From the NCBI GenBank assembly GCA_040882565.1, contig JBBEAZ010000022.1:45775-109774 (forward strand): 64,000 nt of DNA. Reading direction: 5' to 3'. Position numbers and translations under genes: made by a program. Origin of the DNA: CF-162 sp040882565 (GTDB lineage Bacteria; Chloroflexota; Dehalococcoidia; SM23-28-2; RBG-16-64-32). Of this stretch, positions 19,690 through 28,003 are shown piece by piece (the stretch's first letter is position 1; every line of letters starts with the position of its first letter). The notes under the pieces were generated by a model that saw nothing but the letters and a program-made list of their open reading frames with translations, was not told the DNA's origin and did no database searches.

Positions 19690-21657
19690 TCAGGCGTCCT
19701 GCTCAAGCTCCACGAGCACCGCGCCTTCTTTGACGCGGCCGCCTTCTTTGACGTGCACGTCCTTGACGACGCCGTCGTGCGGCGCCTCGATCGCGTGCTC
19801 CATCTTCATCGCTTCGATCACCACCAGCGTCTCGTGCGCCCGCACCCTCTGGCCGCGCCGCACCAGCACCTTCAGGACGAGCCCGGGCATCGGCGCCGTC
19901 AGGCCGTGCTGGCGCGCGCCGCCCTCGGTGCGCAACCGTTCGCCGCCGGCCAGTTGCAGGGAGTAGCGGCGCCCGCCCTGCAGCACCTCCATGCCGCCAT
20001 CGACCCAGTACGTGTGCAACGGCGTCGTCTCGGGGCCGTGCTCCATCACCAGGTGGTTGCCGGGCGCGATGCCGTAGCGCACCGTGTGCTCGCGGAAGTT
20101 CCCCGCCTTGACCCGCCACTCGTTAGACGTGCCGGCCACGCGCTGTCCCTCGATCGCGTAGACCCGGTCTCCGTGCTTCAGGCTGAGTTTCGCCGCGCCG
20201 CCTGCCCGCAGCGGCCCAGTCGCCAGCCAGGGGTCGGCGTTCCGGCCCGAGATCAGGCAGAAGCCGAACGCGGCCAGCAACACGTCTTCGGTGACCGGCG
20301 CGGCCAGGGTCCCGGGCACTAGCTGCTTGTCGAGGAAGTCCGTCGTCGCCCCGCCGGCGCGGAACATCGGGTCCGCCAGCACCGCCCGCAGCAGCGGCAG
20401 GTTCGTCCGCACGCCCCCGACCCGGTAGTTGGCCAGCGCCCAGACCATCCGCTCAATCGCCCGGGCGCGGTCGCTGCCCCGCGACAGAACTTTAGCCAGC
20501 ATCGGATCAAACGTGGTGGTGACCTCGTCACCAGCGTACGTGCCGACGTCGTTACGGATGCCCTCACCAACCGGCACCTCGAAGCGCGTCACCCGGCCCG
20601 GGCTCGGCAGGTAGCCCTTGAGCGGGTCCTCCGCATAGACCCGGCACTCGATCGCGTGGCCGTCGAAGGTCACGTCCTCCTGGCAGAACGGCAGCTTCTC
20701 ACCGCTGGCGACCGCGATCTGCAGGGCCACGAGGTCCACACCGGTGCGCAGTTCGGTCACGCCGTGCTCGACCTGCAAACGGGTGTTCATCTCGATGAAG
20801 TAGAACTCGCCGCTCGCATCCAGCATAAACTCGACCGTCCCGGCGTTGGTGTAGCCGACCGCCCGCGCCATCGCCAGCGCGGCCTCGCCCATCCGTGTCC
20901 GCAACGCCTCATTGACGGCCGACGAGGGCGATTCCTCGATCACTTTCTGGTGGCGGCGCTGGACGGAGCAGTCGCGCTCGCCGAGGTGCACGACGTTGCC
21001 GTGCTCGTCGCCCAGCACCTGGATCTCGACGTGCCGCCCGCCGGTGATCGCCCGTTCGAGGATCAGCCGTCCGTCGCCGAACGCCCGCTCCGCCTCTCGC
21101 CGCGCGCTTTCCGCGGCCTTGACGAACTTCTCGGGCTCGTCTACCACGCGCATGCCGCGTCCACCGCCACCCGCCGAAGCCTTGATCATCACCGGGAAGC
21201 GCAGCTTCTTCGCGCGCGCCAGGAGCGCCTCGGGATCCTGCTCGCCTCCTTCGTAGCCGGGGATCGTTGGCACGGCGTGCTTGGCGGCCAGCTTGCGCGC
21301 CTCGGCCTTGTCGCCCATCGCCCGCATCGCCTCCGCCGTCGGCCCGATGAACGTGATCCCGGCTTTCTCGCAGGCCTCCGCCAGGTCCGGGTTCTCCGAA
21401 AGCATCCCGTAGCCGGGATGCAGCGCGTCACACTCGGTTTCGCGTGCCGCTTTGATGATCGCCCCGATGTTCAGGTAGCTTGCCGCCAGCCGCGCCGGGC
21501 CGATGTGCACGGCCTTGTCTGCCTCCAGCACGTGCAGCCCGCGCGGATCAGCGTCCGAGTAGACGGCCACGGTCTCGATGCCCAGCGCGCGGCACGTCCG
21601 CACAACGCGCACGGCGATCTCCGCCCGGTTCGCGATCAGGATCCGTTTGATAGTCAT
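19690..21657 (-). CDS. Biotin-dependent acyl-CoA carboxylase, biotin carboxylase/BCCP subunit (MccA-like)
   Basis: 655 residues: ATP-grasp biotin carboxylase (KASAGGGGRGM, then the ERDCSVQRRHQKVIEE and EMNTRLQVEH segments), a linker domain, and a C-terminal biotinyl domain with EAMKMEH carrying the biotinylated Lys. The length and layout match methylcrotonyl-CoA or propionyl-CoA carboxylase alpha subunits. The operon partners (carboxyltransferase, methylglutaconyl-CoA hydratase type, HMG-CoA lyase) favour methylcrotonyl-CoA. The ATG overlaps the previous stop (ATGA). Confidence 0.93.
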   Translation of the reverse strand: MTIKRILIANRAEIAVRVVRTCRALGIETVAVYSDADPRGLHVLEADKAVHIGPARLAASYLNIGAIIKAARETECDALHPGYGMLSENPDLAEACEKAGITFIGPTAEAMRAMGDKAEARKLAAKHAVPTIPGYEGGEQDPEALLARAKKLRFPVMIKASAGGGGRGMRVVDEPEKFVKAAESARREAERAFGDGRLILERAITGGRHVEIQVLGDEHGNVVHLGERDCSVQRRHQKVIEESPSSAVNEALRTRMGEAALAMARAVGYTNAGTVEFMLDASGEFYFIEMNTRLQVEHGVTELRTGVDLVALQIAVASGEKLPFCQEDVTFDGHAIECRVYAEDPLKGYLPSPGRVTRFEVPVGEGIRNDVGTYAGDEVTTTFDPMLAKVLSRGSDRARAIERMVWALANYRVGGVRTNLPLLRAVLADPMFRAGGATTDFLDKQLVPGTLAAPVTEDVLLAAFGFCLISGRNADPWLATGPLRAGGAAKLSLKHGDRVYAIEGQRVAGTSNEWRVKAGNFREHTVRYGIAPGNHLVMEHGPETTPLHTYWVDGGMEVLQGGRRYSLQLAGGERLRTEGGARQHGLTAPMPGLVLKVLVRRGQRVRAHETLVVIEAMKMEHAIEAPHDGVVKDVHVKEGGRVKEGAVLVELEQDA

Positions 21658-21929
21658 AGGTTAAAAAGCACTCGGATGACCACGAACAATCCGAAGGCAG
21701 CGGCCGCCGCAAAGCATATCAAGCGTACGACTCCCATACCTTGCCAGCTACGCACTAGATTCCCCAGCCGGCCCTGCTTGGTTGCACTGTAAGCAAACGC
21801 CGAGACGATCAACGCCATCGCCCCTAGCAGAATTGCGAACCAAGACTCTACGCTAACGAGGAGTGCCACGCCGACCAGCACCAACAGAAGCGTGGCCACA
21901 TCGAGTGCGGTCCAAGGGCGATGCATCAT
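21654..21929 (-). CDS. Small membrane protein in the leucine-catabolism operon
   Basis: 91 residues with three hydrophobic segments (TLLLVLVGVALLV, FAILLGAMALIVSAFA and a C-terminal one). No family recognised. Start ATG 21929 and stop at 21654 both overlap neighbours by 4 nt, so it is translationally coupled between the hydratase and the carboxylase. The base composition looks less GC-rich than that of the enzymes around it. A transport or scaffold role is only a guess. Confidence 0.6.
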   Translation of the reverse strand: MMHRPWTALDVATLLLVLVGVALLVSVESWFAILLGAMALIVSAFAYSATKQGRLGNLVRSWQGMGVVRLICFAAAAAFGLFVVIRVLFNL

Positions 21930-22729
21930 CGACTGTCGCCTCGGCCAGCGCAACGCTCCAACCAGCTTGCCTTGCGCTTCTCCAGGAACGCGCCGACGCC
22001 TTCGCGCCCCTCATCACCAGTCCGCAGCGCTGAGATCAACTCAGCCGTATACTCGTCGATGGACGCGTCGCCGCCACTCATGCGCGACACCAGCTGCTTG
22101 CACGCAGCCTGCGCCATCGGCCCGCCCGCGAGCAAGCGCTCGACGACCGCCTGAACGGCGGCGTCCAACTCATCTGCGGGCACAACCTGGTACACTAGCC
22201 CTAACTTTAGCGCAGATTCCGCGTCAATCAGCTCGCCCGTCAGGAACAGGGGCAGCGCACGGCCGGGTCCCGTCTTACGCAGCACCCACGGCGCGATCGT
22301 CGCCGGCGCCAGCCCCAGCTTCACTTCCGTGAACCCCAGCCGCACGCCTTCCGCCGCTACCGCGATGTCCGCGCAGGCGACCAGTCCAACGCCGCCGCCG
22401 AAGGCGTTCCCCTGCACCCGCGCCACGACTGGCTTAGGGCACTCCGCCAGCGACCGCAGCATCGCCGCCAGCTTGCGCGCGTCCTCCCGGTTTTCCGCCT
22501 CGCTCGCCCCCGACATTCGCTTCATCCACCCCAGGTCCGCCCCAGCGCTGAAAGAAGCTCCCTCGCTCGCCAGCACGATCACCCGCACGTCGGGGTCGGC
22601 GCCAAGCTCCGTGAACGCAGCCTGCAGGGCCGCGATCAACCCCTCGTCGAAGGCGTTGTGCACCTCCGGTCGCGTCATCGTGACCGTGGCGACGGGGCCG
22701 TTAGGTTCTACGCGGAGAGGTTCGCCCAT
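21926..22729 (-). CDS. Enoyl-CoA hydratase family, probable methylglutaconyl-CoA hydratase
   Basis: 267 residues, crotonase fold: SFSAGADLGWMKRM and VQGNAFGGGVGLVACADIA form the oxyanion hole, and TEVKLGLAPATI follows. The DLxWM segment is typical of the LiuC/AUH group. With the carboxylase subunits and HMG-CoA lyase it completes the route from methylcrotonyl-CoA to acetoacetate and acetyl-CoA. It overlaps the upstream PH-like gene by 22 nt. Confidence 0.88.
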   Translation of the reverse strand: MGEPLRVEPNGPVATVTMTRPEVHNAFDEGLIAALQAAFTELGADPDVRVIVLASEGASFSAGADLGWMKRMSGASEAENREDARKLAAMLRSLAECPKPVVARVQGNAFGGGVGLVACADIAVAAEGVRLGFTEVKLGLAPATIAPWVLRKTGPGRALPLFLTGELIDAESALKLGLVYQVVPADELDAAVQAVVERLLAGGPMAQAACKQLVSRMSGGDASIDEYTAELISALRTGDEGREGVGAFLEKRKASWLERCAGRGDSR

Positions 22730-23100
22730 TCCGCAATCGCTTTCACCCAGCTCTCGGCGCGTGACTTGGACCCCTCAGGCAAGATGCCACCGAAGACGAA
22801 CCTGCGACTCTTCCTCGCGGTCTTCACCTCCGCTGCCCACCTTGCCCAAGGACTGAACATCGCCCACCAGACGTAGCGATGGACGGAAACGTCTGTCACA
22901 TCAGACTTGGTTGCTGTCCAACGAGAGTAGCCCCAGGGCATAGGGAATGGCGTCCAGATCAGACGCTCAGAGGTGAGTGTCAAAATTCCCATGACCCACG
23001 CGATGATTCTGAATCTGAACGCCATGTCCGTCCGCAGGACCATCTCCCCTTCCGCAAGCGGAACGCGTCTGGTGAGCCAATGGCCCGCGTACGCCTTCAT
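22708..23100 (-). CDS. PH/GRAM-like small protein in the leucine-catabolism operon
   Basis: 130 residues. The pattern (GEMVLRTDMAFRF, LTLTSERLIWTP, DVSVHRYVW, RRFVFGG) resembles the bacterial PH/GRAM fold of small unknown proteins. No signal peptide. ATG 23100 overlaps the carboxyltransferase stop (TGATG); the open frame further upstream lies inside mccB and is not protein-like. It looks less GC-rich than the genes around it, as if added to the operon later. Confidence 0.6.
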   Translation of the reverse strand: MKAYAGHWLTRRVPLAEGEMVLRTDMAFRFRIIAWVMGILTLTSERLIWTPFPMPWGYSRWTATKSDVTDVSVHRYVWWAMFSPWARWAAEVKTARKSRRFVFGGILPEGSKSRAESWVKAIAEWANLSA

Positions 23101-24773
23101 CACATGCGGAACACGCCGAACTGCGTGTCCGGTATTGGCGCGTTCAGCGACGCGCTCAGGCCCAGCGCCAGGTACGTCCGCGTGTCCAGCGGGTCGATGA
23201 TTCCGTCGTCCCACAGCCGCGCCGTGCTGTAGTAGGCGTTCCCCTCTTGCTCGTACTTCTCCAGCACCGGCGCCATGAAATCGTTCTGCTCCTCGCGCGC
23301 CATATCGTTGCCCTCCGCGCGCAGGTTCTCCAGCCGCAGCGTCAGCAGCACACTCGCCGCCTGCTGCCCGCCCATCACGCTTATCTGCGCGTTCGGCCAC
23401 GTCCAGAGGAAGCGCGGCGAGTACGCCCGCCCGCACATCGCGTAGTTGCCGGCTCCGAACGACCCACCGATGATCACCGTAAATTTCGGCACCTCGGCCG
23501 ATGCCACTGCCGTCACCATCTTCGCGCCGTGCTTGGCGATGCCCTCGTGCTCGTACTTTTTGCCGACCATGAAACCCGTAATGTTCTGCAAGAACACCAG
23601 CGGGATCTTGCGCCGGCAGCAGATCTCGATGAAATGCGCCCCTTTGAGCGCACTCTCCGAGAAGAGAATGCCGTTGTTCGCCAGGATTCCGACCGGGTAG
23701 CCCATCACCCGCGCGAACCCGCAGACGAGCGTCGCGCCGTATGTCGATTTGAATTCGTGAAAGCGGCTGCCGTCCACCACCCGCGCGATCACCTCGCGCA
23801 CGTCGAACGAGCGCCGCAGGTCGCCCGGGATAGCCCCGTAGACGTCCTCGACTGGATACGCCGGCGGCTCCGGCGGCGTCAGCTCCCAGGGCAGCCTCTT
23901 CTCCTCCGCGCCCAGGTTCGCGAGCGCGCTGCGCACGATCGCCAGCGCCTCCGCGTCATTGGCCGCGAAGTGGTCGGCGACACCCGAGATCGCGGTGTGC
24001 ACCTCCGCGCCACCCAGCTCCTCCGCCGTCACCTCCTCGCCCGTCGCCGCCCTCACCAGCGGCGGCCCCGCGAGGAAGATCGTGCCGGTGCCCTCGACGA
24101 TCACGGTCTCGTCGCTCATCGCCGGCACGTAGGCGCCGCCGGCGGTGCACGAGCCCATGACCGCGGCGATCTGCGGGATGCCCTTCGCGGACATCCGTGC
24201 CTGGTTGAAGAAGATCCGCCCGAAGTGCTCGCGGTCTGGGAAGACGTCCGCCTGCTGCGGCAGGAACGCCCCGCCCGAATCGACCAGGTACACGCACGGC
24301 AAGCGGTTCTGCTCGGCGATCTCCTGCGCGCGCAGGTGCTTCTTGACCGTGACCGGGTAATACGTCCCGCCCTTCACCGTCGCGTCGTTGGCGATAATCA
24401 TCACCTCGCGCCCGGCCACGCGGCCGACGCCCGTCACCATGCCGGCGCCGGGGGCGTCGCCGCCGTACATCTCCCAGGCGGCCAGCGGGCTCGTCTCGAG
24501 GAACGGCGTGCCGGGGTCCAGCAGCCCGTCGATCCGTTCCCGGACCGTCAGCTTGCCCCGCGCGCGGTGCTTGGCGACGATCTCCTTCCCGCCGCCCTGC
24601 CTGATCAGGCCGAGGGCGCGCTGCAACTCCTCGACCCGCTGCCGCATCCGGCCGCGGTTCTCGTCGAAGTCCGCGCCTGCCGTGTCGATCGTGCTCGGCA
24701 GTACGGGAACGGCGCTGCCTTCAAGGAACGCCACCGCTGCCGCGGACTCGCGGCCGTCTTGCGTCATCGTCAC
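23100..24773 (-). CDS. Acyl-CoA carboxylase carboxyltransferase subunit (MccB-like)
   Basis: 557 residues of the crotonase-fold carboxyltransferase with two halves: VDSGGAFLPQQ and GSCTAGGAYVPAM in the N half, GFMVGKKYEHEGIAKHGAKM and GGSFGAGNYAMCGR in the C half. These are typical of methylcrotonyl- or geranyl-CoA carboxylase beta subunits. First gene of the operon. Start GTG 24773 with GGAGG 7 nt upstream (ATG 24767 is possible). Confidence 0.93.
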   Translation of the reverse strand: MTMTQDGRESAAAVAFLEGSAVPVLPSTIDTAGADFDENRGRMRQRVEELQRALGLIRQGGGKEIVAKHRARGKLTVRERIDGLLDPGTPFLETSPLAAWEMYGGDAPGAGMVTGVGRVAGREVMIIANDATVKGGTYYPVTVKKHLRAQEIAEQNRLPCVYLVDSGGAFLPQQADVFPDREHFGRIFFNQARMSAKGIPQIAAVMGSCTAGGAYVPAMSDETVIVEGTGTIFLAGPPLVRAATGEEVTAEELGGAEVHTAISGVADHFAANDAEALAIVRSALANLGAEEKRLPWELTPPEPPAYPVEDVYGAIPGDLRRSFDVREVIARVVDGSRFHEFKSTYGATLVCGFARVMGYPVGILANNGILFSESALKGAHFIEICCRRKIPLVFLQNITGFMVGKKYEHEGIAKHGAKMVTAVASAEVPKFTVIIGGSFGAGNYAMCGRAYSPRFLWTWPNAQISVMGGQQAASVLLTLRLENLRAEGNDMAREEQNDFMAPVLEKYEQEGNAYYSTARLWDDGIIDPLDTRTYLALGLSASLNAPIPDTQFGVFRM

Positions 24774-24857
24774 GTGACAGCCTCCGTTATGTCGACCAAT
24801 TCCGGAATCTGGTGTCTACGAGGTCACTTTACCACGCCGTCAGGCGCCTATCCCCCA

Positions 24858-24885
24858 TGTTCCCTGTTCCCAGTTCCTTGTTCCA
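24858..24885. repeat. Degenerate 7-nt tandem array
   Basis: Four heptamers: TGTTCCC twice, AGTTCCT, TGTTCCA. They lie directly downstream of the DtxR-type gene and upstream of mccB. Confidence 0.7.
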
Positions 24886-24888
24886 GCG

Positions 24889-25572
24889 CTAGCGCCGCTC
24901 CGCCCGTATCCGCGAAGCAACTTGCATCCCTAGCGACACGTCTTCCGTGCCGTTATTCAGCACCATCAGACCCGCCGAAGGCACCTTCTCCCGCACTTCG
25001 ACTTCCCGCCCCGGCTTCAGCTCGTGGTGCTCGAGGTAGCGTAGGAGGTCGAGGTCCTCCTCCAGCTCCTCGGAGATGAACTTGATCGTGCCCTTCTCCG
25101 CTTCCGCGAAGGTGTCCAGCGGCGCCCACTTCGGGTCCAGCGTCGCGCCGGTGCCCGGGATCGGGCTGCCGTGGGGGCAGGTCGTCGGGTTGTTCAGCAG
25201 CTTCATGATCCGCGCCTCGATCACCGGCGTCATCCCGTGCTCGAAGTGGTGCGCTTCCTCGTGCGCCTCCGCCCAGCCCAGCCCCAGCACGTCGTTCAGA
25301 AAGCGCTCGCTCAGCCGGTGCCGCCGCGCCACGCTCTCCGCCAGCGCGCGGCCCTCTTTAGTCAGGTGGATCGTCTTCTTGGCGTCGACGTCCACGAGGT
25401 CGTCGCGCTGCATCCGCTGGATCGTCGCCCAGGCCGTCGGCGGGGTCACCCGCATCCAGCGCGCCAGCCGCGCCGAGATCACCCGCTCCCCCTCGGTGTC
25501 CAGACTATAGATGCTCTGGAGGTAATCCTCAATCGTCGGGGAAAGCCGTCCTTCAACCGTATCGCGGGCCAT
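24889..25572 (-). CDS. DtxR/MntR-family metal-dependent repressor
   Basis: 227 residues: N-terminal winged helix (SPTIEDYLQSIYSL, then VTPPTAWATIQRM), a dimerisation/metal domain with HEEAHHFEHGMTP, CPHG and further acidic ligands, and a C-terminal FeoA/SH3-like domain. Senses Fe(II) or Mn(II) and binds operators; which metal cannot be told. ATG 25572 is chosen for GGAGGT 7 nt upstream, rather than the in-frame GTG 25581. Confidence 0.9.
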   Translation of the reverse strand: MARDTVEGRLSPTIEDYLQSIYSLDTEGERVISARLARWMRVTPPTAWATIQRMQRDDLVDVDAKKTIHLTKEGRALAESVARRHRLSERFLNDVLGLGWAEAHEEAHHFEHGMTPVIEARIMKLLNNPTTCPHGSPIPGTGATLDPKWAPLDTFAEAEKGTIKFISEELEEDLDLLRYLEHHELKPGREVEVREKVPSAGLMVLNNGTEDVSLGMQVASRIRAERR

Positions 25573-25591
25573 TAGCCTCACCTCCGGGGTG

Positions 25592-25620
25592 AGTATAAGC
25601 TTAATGCGCCACCCGGCGAA
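25592..25620 (-). promoter_or_regulatory. Probable promoter of the DtxR-type gene
   Basis: Minus strand: TTCGCC (25615-25620), 17-nt spacer, TATACT (25592-25597), so the regulator can be made independently of leuCD upstream. Confidence 0.45.
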
Positions 25621-25623
25621 GGC

Positions 25624-26238
25624 TTAGCGGCTGGGCGCTGGGCTCAGATACGACGGCCGTTTTGCCTCGAACGAATCAATGTCATCCGCGCCCGCCAGTG
25701 TCATCCCGATGTCGTCCAGCCCGCCGAGCAACCGCTCGCGCACGAACGGCTCGACCTCGAAGACTTCCTCGAAGCCTTCCGAGTCGTAGAGCGTTTGTTG
25801 CTCCAGGTTTACCGTGATCTTGTACCCGGGCTTGCGCTGTGCCCGGCTCATGATCTCCTGCACGATCTTCTCCGGCAGGACGATCGGCAGCATTCCGTTC
25901 TGCACCGCGTTGTTGTAGAAGATGTCCGCGAACGACGACGCGATCATCACGCGGAAGCCCATCTCTTTCAGAGCCCACGGCGCGTGCTCCCGCGACGACC
26001 CGCAGCCGAAGTTCCGTCCCGCCACCAGGATCTGCGCGTTCTCGTAGCCCTTCTTGTTTAGCTCGAAGTCCGGGTCCAGCGTCCCATCCGCCATGTACCG
26101 CCAGTCAAAGAACGCGAACTCTCCGAAGCCCGTCCGCTCGATCCGCTTCAAGAACTGCTTCGGGATGATCTGGTCCGTATCGACGTTCGGCCGCGGCAAC
26201 GGCGCGACTACGCCGGATAGGCGTGTGAATGGTTCCAC
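25624..26238 (-). CDS. leuD: 3-isopropylmalate dehydratase small subunit
   Basis: 204 residues, swivel domain of isopropylmalate isomerase in leucine biosynthesis. Markers are PNVDTDQIIPKQFLKR, the AGRNFGCGSSREHAPWAL loop, and ASSFADIFYNNAVQNG. It pairs with LeuC. GTG 26238 shares a base with the TAG of the small upstream gene (TAGTG). Confidence 0.93.
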   Translation of the reverse strand: MEPFTRLSGVVAPLPRPNVDTDQIIPKQFLKRIERTGFGEFAFFDWRYMADGTLDPDFELNKKGYENAQILVAGRNFGCGSSREHAPWALKEMGFRVMIASSFADIFYNNAVQNGMLPIVLPEKIVQEIMSRAQRKPGYKITVNLEQQTLYDSEGFEEVFEVEPFVRERLLGGLDDIGMTLAGADDIDSFEAKRPSYLSPAPSR

Positions 26239-26447
26239 TACAGCTTTCCTTCCCCAGCCAGACGGAGCACGCTGCCCAATTCGGCATTATCGCCAGGATT
26301 GACATGCCGTTCCCGGTTGTCCCCAGAGGGCGTCGTATCAACGACGTACCGTCCATCCTTCTTGATCGTCTGGACTATCTGTACCACTCCGTCCGGGTAG
26401 AAATAGACTCGTGCGCCATACTTTTCCATCGGTGATTCTAATGTCAC
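26238..26447 (-). CDS. Small hypothetical protein between leuC and leuD
   Basis: 69 residues from GTG 26447 (ATG 26429 possible), two nt after the leuC stop. Charged, with GARVYFYPDGVVQIVQT and DGRYVVDTT segments that suggest a small beta sheet. No family recognised. It is coupled to leuD through TAGTG. The sequence looks less GC-rich than leuC and leuD, like the other small genes nested in operons here. Confidence 0.5.
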   Translation of the reverse strand: MTLESPMEKYGARVYFYPDGVVQIVQTIKKDGRYVVDTTPSGDNRERHVNPGDNAELGSVLRLAGEGKL

Positions 26448-26449
26448 GG

Positions 26450-27850
26450 CTACTTCCACTCCCTGATATCCACGAAGTGCCCAGCAATCGCCGCCGCCGC
26501 CGCCATCTGCGGCGAGACCAGGTGCGTTCGCCCGCCCTTGCCCTGACGGCCCTCGAAGTTCCGGTTCGAAGTCGAGGCGCAGCGCTCGCCCGGCTGCAGT
26601 ATGTCCGGGTTCATGCCCAGACACATCGAGCATCCCGCGTCCCGCCAGTCGAACCCGGCTTCCATGAAGACCTTGTCGAGCCCTTCCTCTTCCGCCTGGT
26701 GCTTCACCGGCATCGAGCCGGGCACCACCATCGCATAGACGTGGTCCGCCACCTTGTGGCCTTTGATGACCTCCGCTGCCGCTCGCAGGTCCTCGATCCG
26801 CGCATTCGTGCAGGAGCCAAGGAACACGCGGTCCACCTTGATCTCCTGGACCGGCGTGTCCGCGTCGAGGCCCATGTACTGGAGCGCGCGCTCCATGGCC
26901 GCGCGGTCATCGGCGTCCGGCACCTCCGCAGGGTTCGGCACCCGGCCCGTCACCGGCACCACTTGGCCGGGGTTCGTGCCCCATGTCACCTGCGGCGCGA
27001 TCTCGGAAGCCTTCAGCACCACCGTCTTGTTGTAGGTCGCGCCTTCGTCGGTCGGCAACTTCCGCCACGCCTCCACGGCCGTCTCCCAGGCGTCGCCCTT
27101 GGGTGCGAACGGGCGGCCCTTCACGTACTCGAATGTCTTCTCGTCCGGAGCGATGAGCCCGGCGCGCGCACCGGCCTCGATCGACATGTTGCACACCGTC
27201 ATCCGCCCTTCGATCGAGAGGTCGCGGATCGCCTCTCCCGTGTACTCGACTACGTGCCCAACGCCGCCGTCGACGCCGATGTGGCCGATGATCGCGAGGA
27301 CGATGTCCTTCGCCGTGACGCCGAACGGCAGGCTACCGTCGACGCGCACTTCCATCGTCCGCGGCTCGGCCTGGAGGATCGTCTGCGTCGCCAGCACGTG
27401 CTCGACTTCCGACGTCCCGATGCCCAGCGCGAACGACCCGAAAGCCCCGTGCGTTGACGTATGGCTGTCCCCGCAAACGATGACCATCCCCGGCCGGGTG
27501 TACCCGAGCTCCGGGCCGATCACGTGCACGATTCCCTGCCGGTCGGACTCGACGCCGTAAAGTTCGATGCCGAACTCCTCGGCGTTCGCGCGCAGCGTTT
27601 CGATCTGCTTGCGAGAGATCTCGTCCTTGATGTGCAGTCGGTCGCGCGTCGGCACGTTGTGGTCTACAGTCGCCACCGTCAGGTCCGGCCGCCGCACCTT
27701 GCGCCCCGCCAGCCGCAGCCCCTCGAAAGCCTGGGGCGACGTCACCTCGTGGACGAGGTGCAGGTCGACGTAGAGCAGCGGCGGTTTGCCCTGCTCGTCG
27801 CGCACAACGTGCGACTCCCAGATCTTCTCGAACATCGTCTTCGGGGCCAC
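26450..27850 (-). CDS. leuC: 3-isopropylmalate dehydratase large subunit
   Basis: 466 residues. Aconitase-fold subunit holding a 4Fe-4S cluster through Cys in GSCTNARIEDL and the C-x2-C of CSMCLGMN; GDSHTSTHGAFG and SNRNFEGRQG are also present. Converts 2- to 3-isopropylmalate with LeuD. The start is taken as GTG 27850, since GGAGGT lies 4 nt before it; a GTG at 27862 would overlap that site. The promoter is at 27889-27917. Confidence 0.94.
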   Translation of the reverse strand: MAPKTMFEKIWESHVVRDEQGKPPLLYVDLHLVHEVTSPQAFEGLRLAGRKVRRPDLTVATVDHNVPTRDRLHIKDEISRKQIETLRANAEEFGIELYGVESDRQGIVHVIGPELGYTRPGMVIVCGDSHTSTHGAFGSFALGIGTSEVEHVLATQTILQAEPRTMEVRVDGSLPFGVTAKDIVLAIIGHIGVDGGVGHVVEYTGEAIRDLSIEGRMTVCNMSIEAGARAGLIAPDEKTFEYVKGRPFAPKGDAWETAVEAWRKLPTDEGATYNKTVVLKASEIAPQVTWGTNPGQVVPVTGRVPNPAEVPDADDRAAMERALQYMGLDADTPVQEIKVDRVFLGSCTNARIEDLRAAAEVIKGHKVADHVYAMVVPGSMPVKHQAEEEGLDKVFMEAGFDWRDAGCSMCLGMNPDILQPGERCASTSNRNFEGRQGKGGRTHLVSPQMAAAAAIAGHFVDIREWK

Positions 27851-27888
27851 TGATACCTCCACGAGACCGCCTTGGGGAACTCACCCCA

Positions 27889-27917
27889 ATGATACCGAAC
27901 CGGGCCGCCGCCCGTCA
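27889..27917 (-). promoter_or_regulatory. Probable promoter of the leuC operon
   Basis: Minus strand: TGACGG (27912-27917), 17-nt spacer, TATCAT (27889-27894). Leader of about 32 nt. Confidence 0.5.
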
Positions 27918-27929
27918 CGGCAAATTCTC

Positions 27930-27958
27930 CCCCCTCTCCCGCGAAGTGGGAGAGGGGG
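27930..27958. repeat. REP-like GC hairpin
   Basis: CCCCCTCTCCC (27930-27940) and its perfect complement (27948-27958) around GCGAAGT, followed by GGGGGTGAGGG. The design is that of REP-like elements seen in many genomes. It lies between the divergent leuC and lactone-oxidase genes. A shorter relative occurs near 40190-40215. Confidence 0.6.
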
Positions 27959-27987
27959 TCGGGGGTGAGGGCACTTCTCCGACGTGA

Positions 27988-27993
27988 TAGCAT
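27988..27993 (+). promoter_or_regulatory. -10-like box before a leaderless ATG
   Basis: TAGCAT ends 10 nt before ATG 28004; no Shine-Dalgarno sequence is present. Confidence 0.35.
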
Positions 27994-28003
27994 TCACCCC
28001 ACG

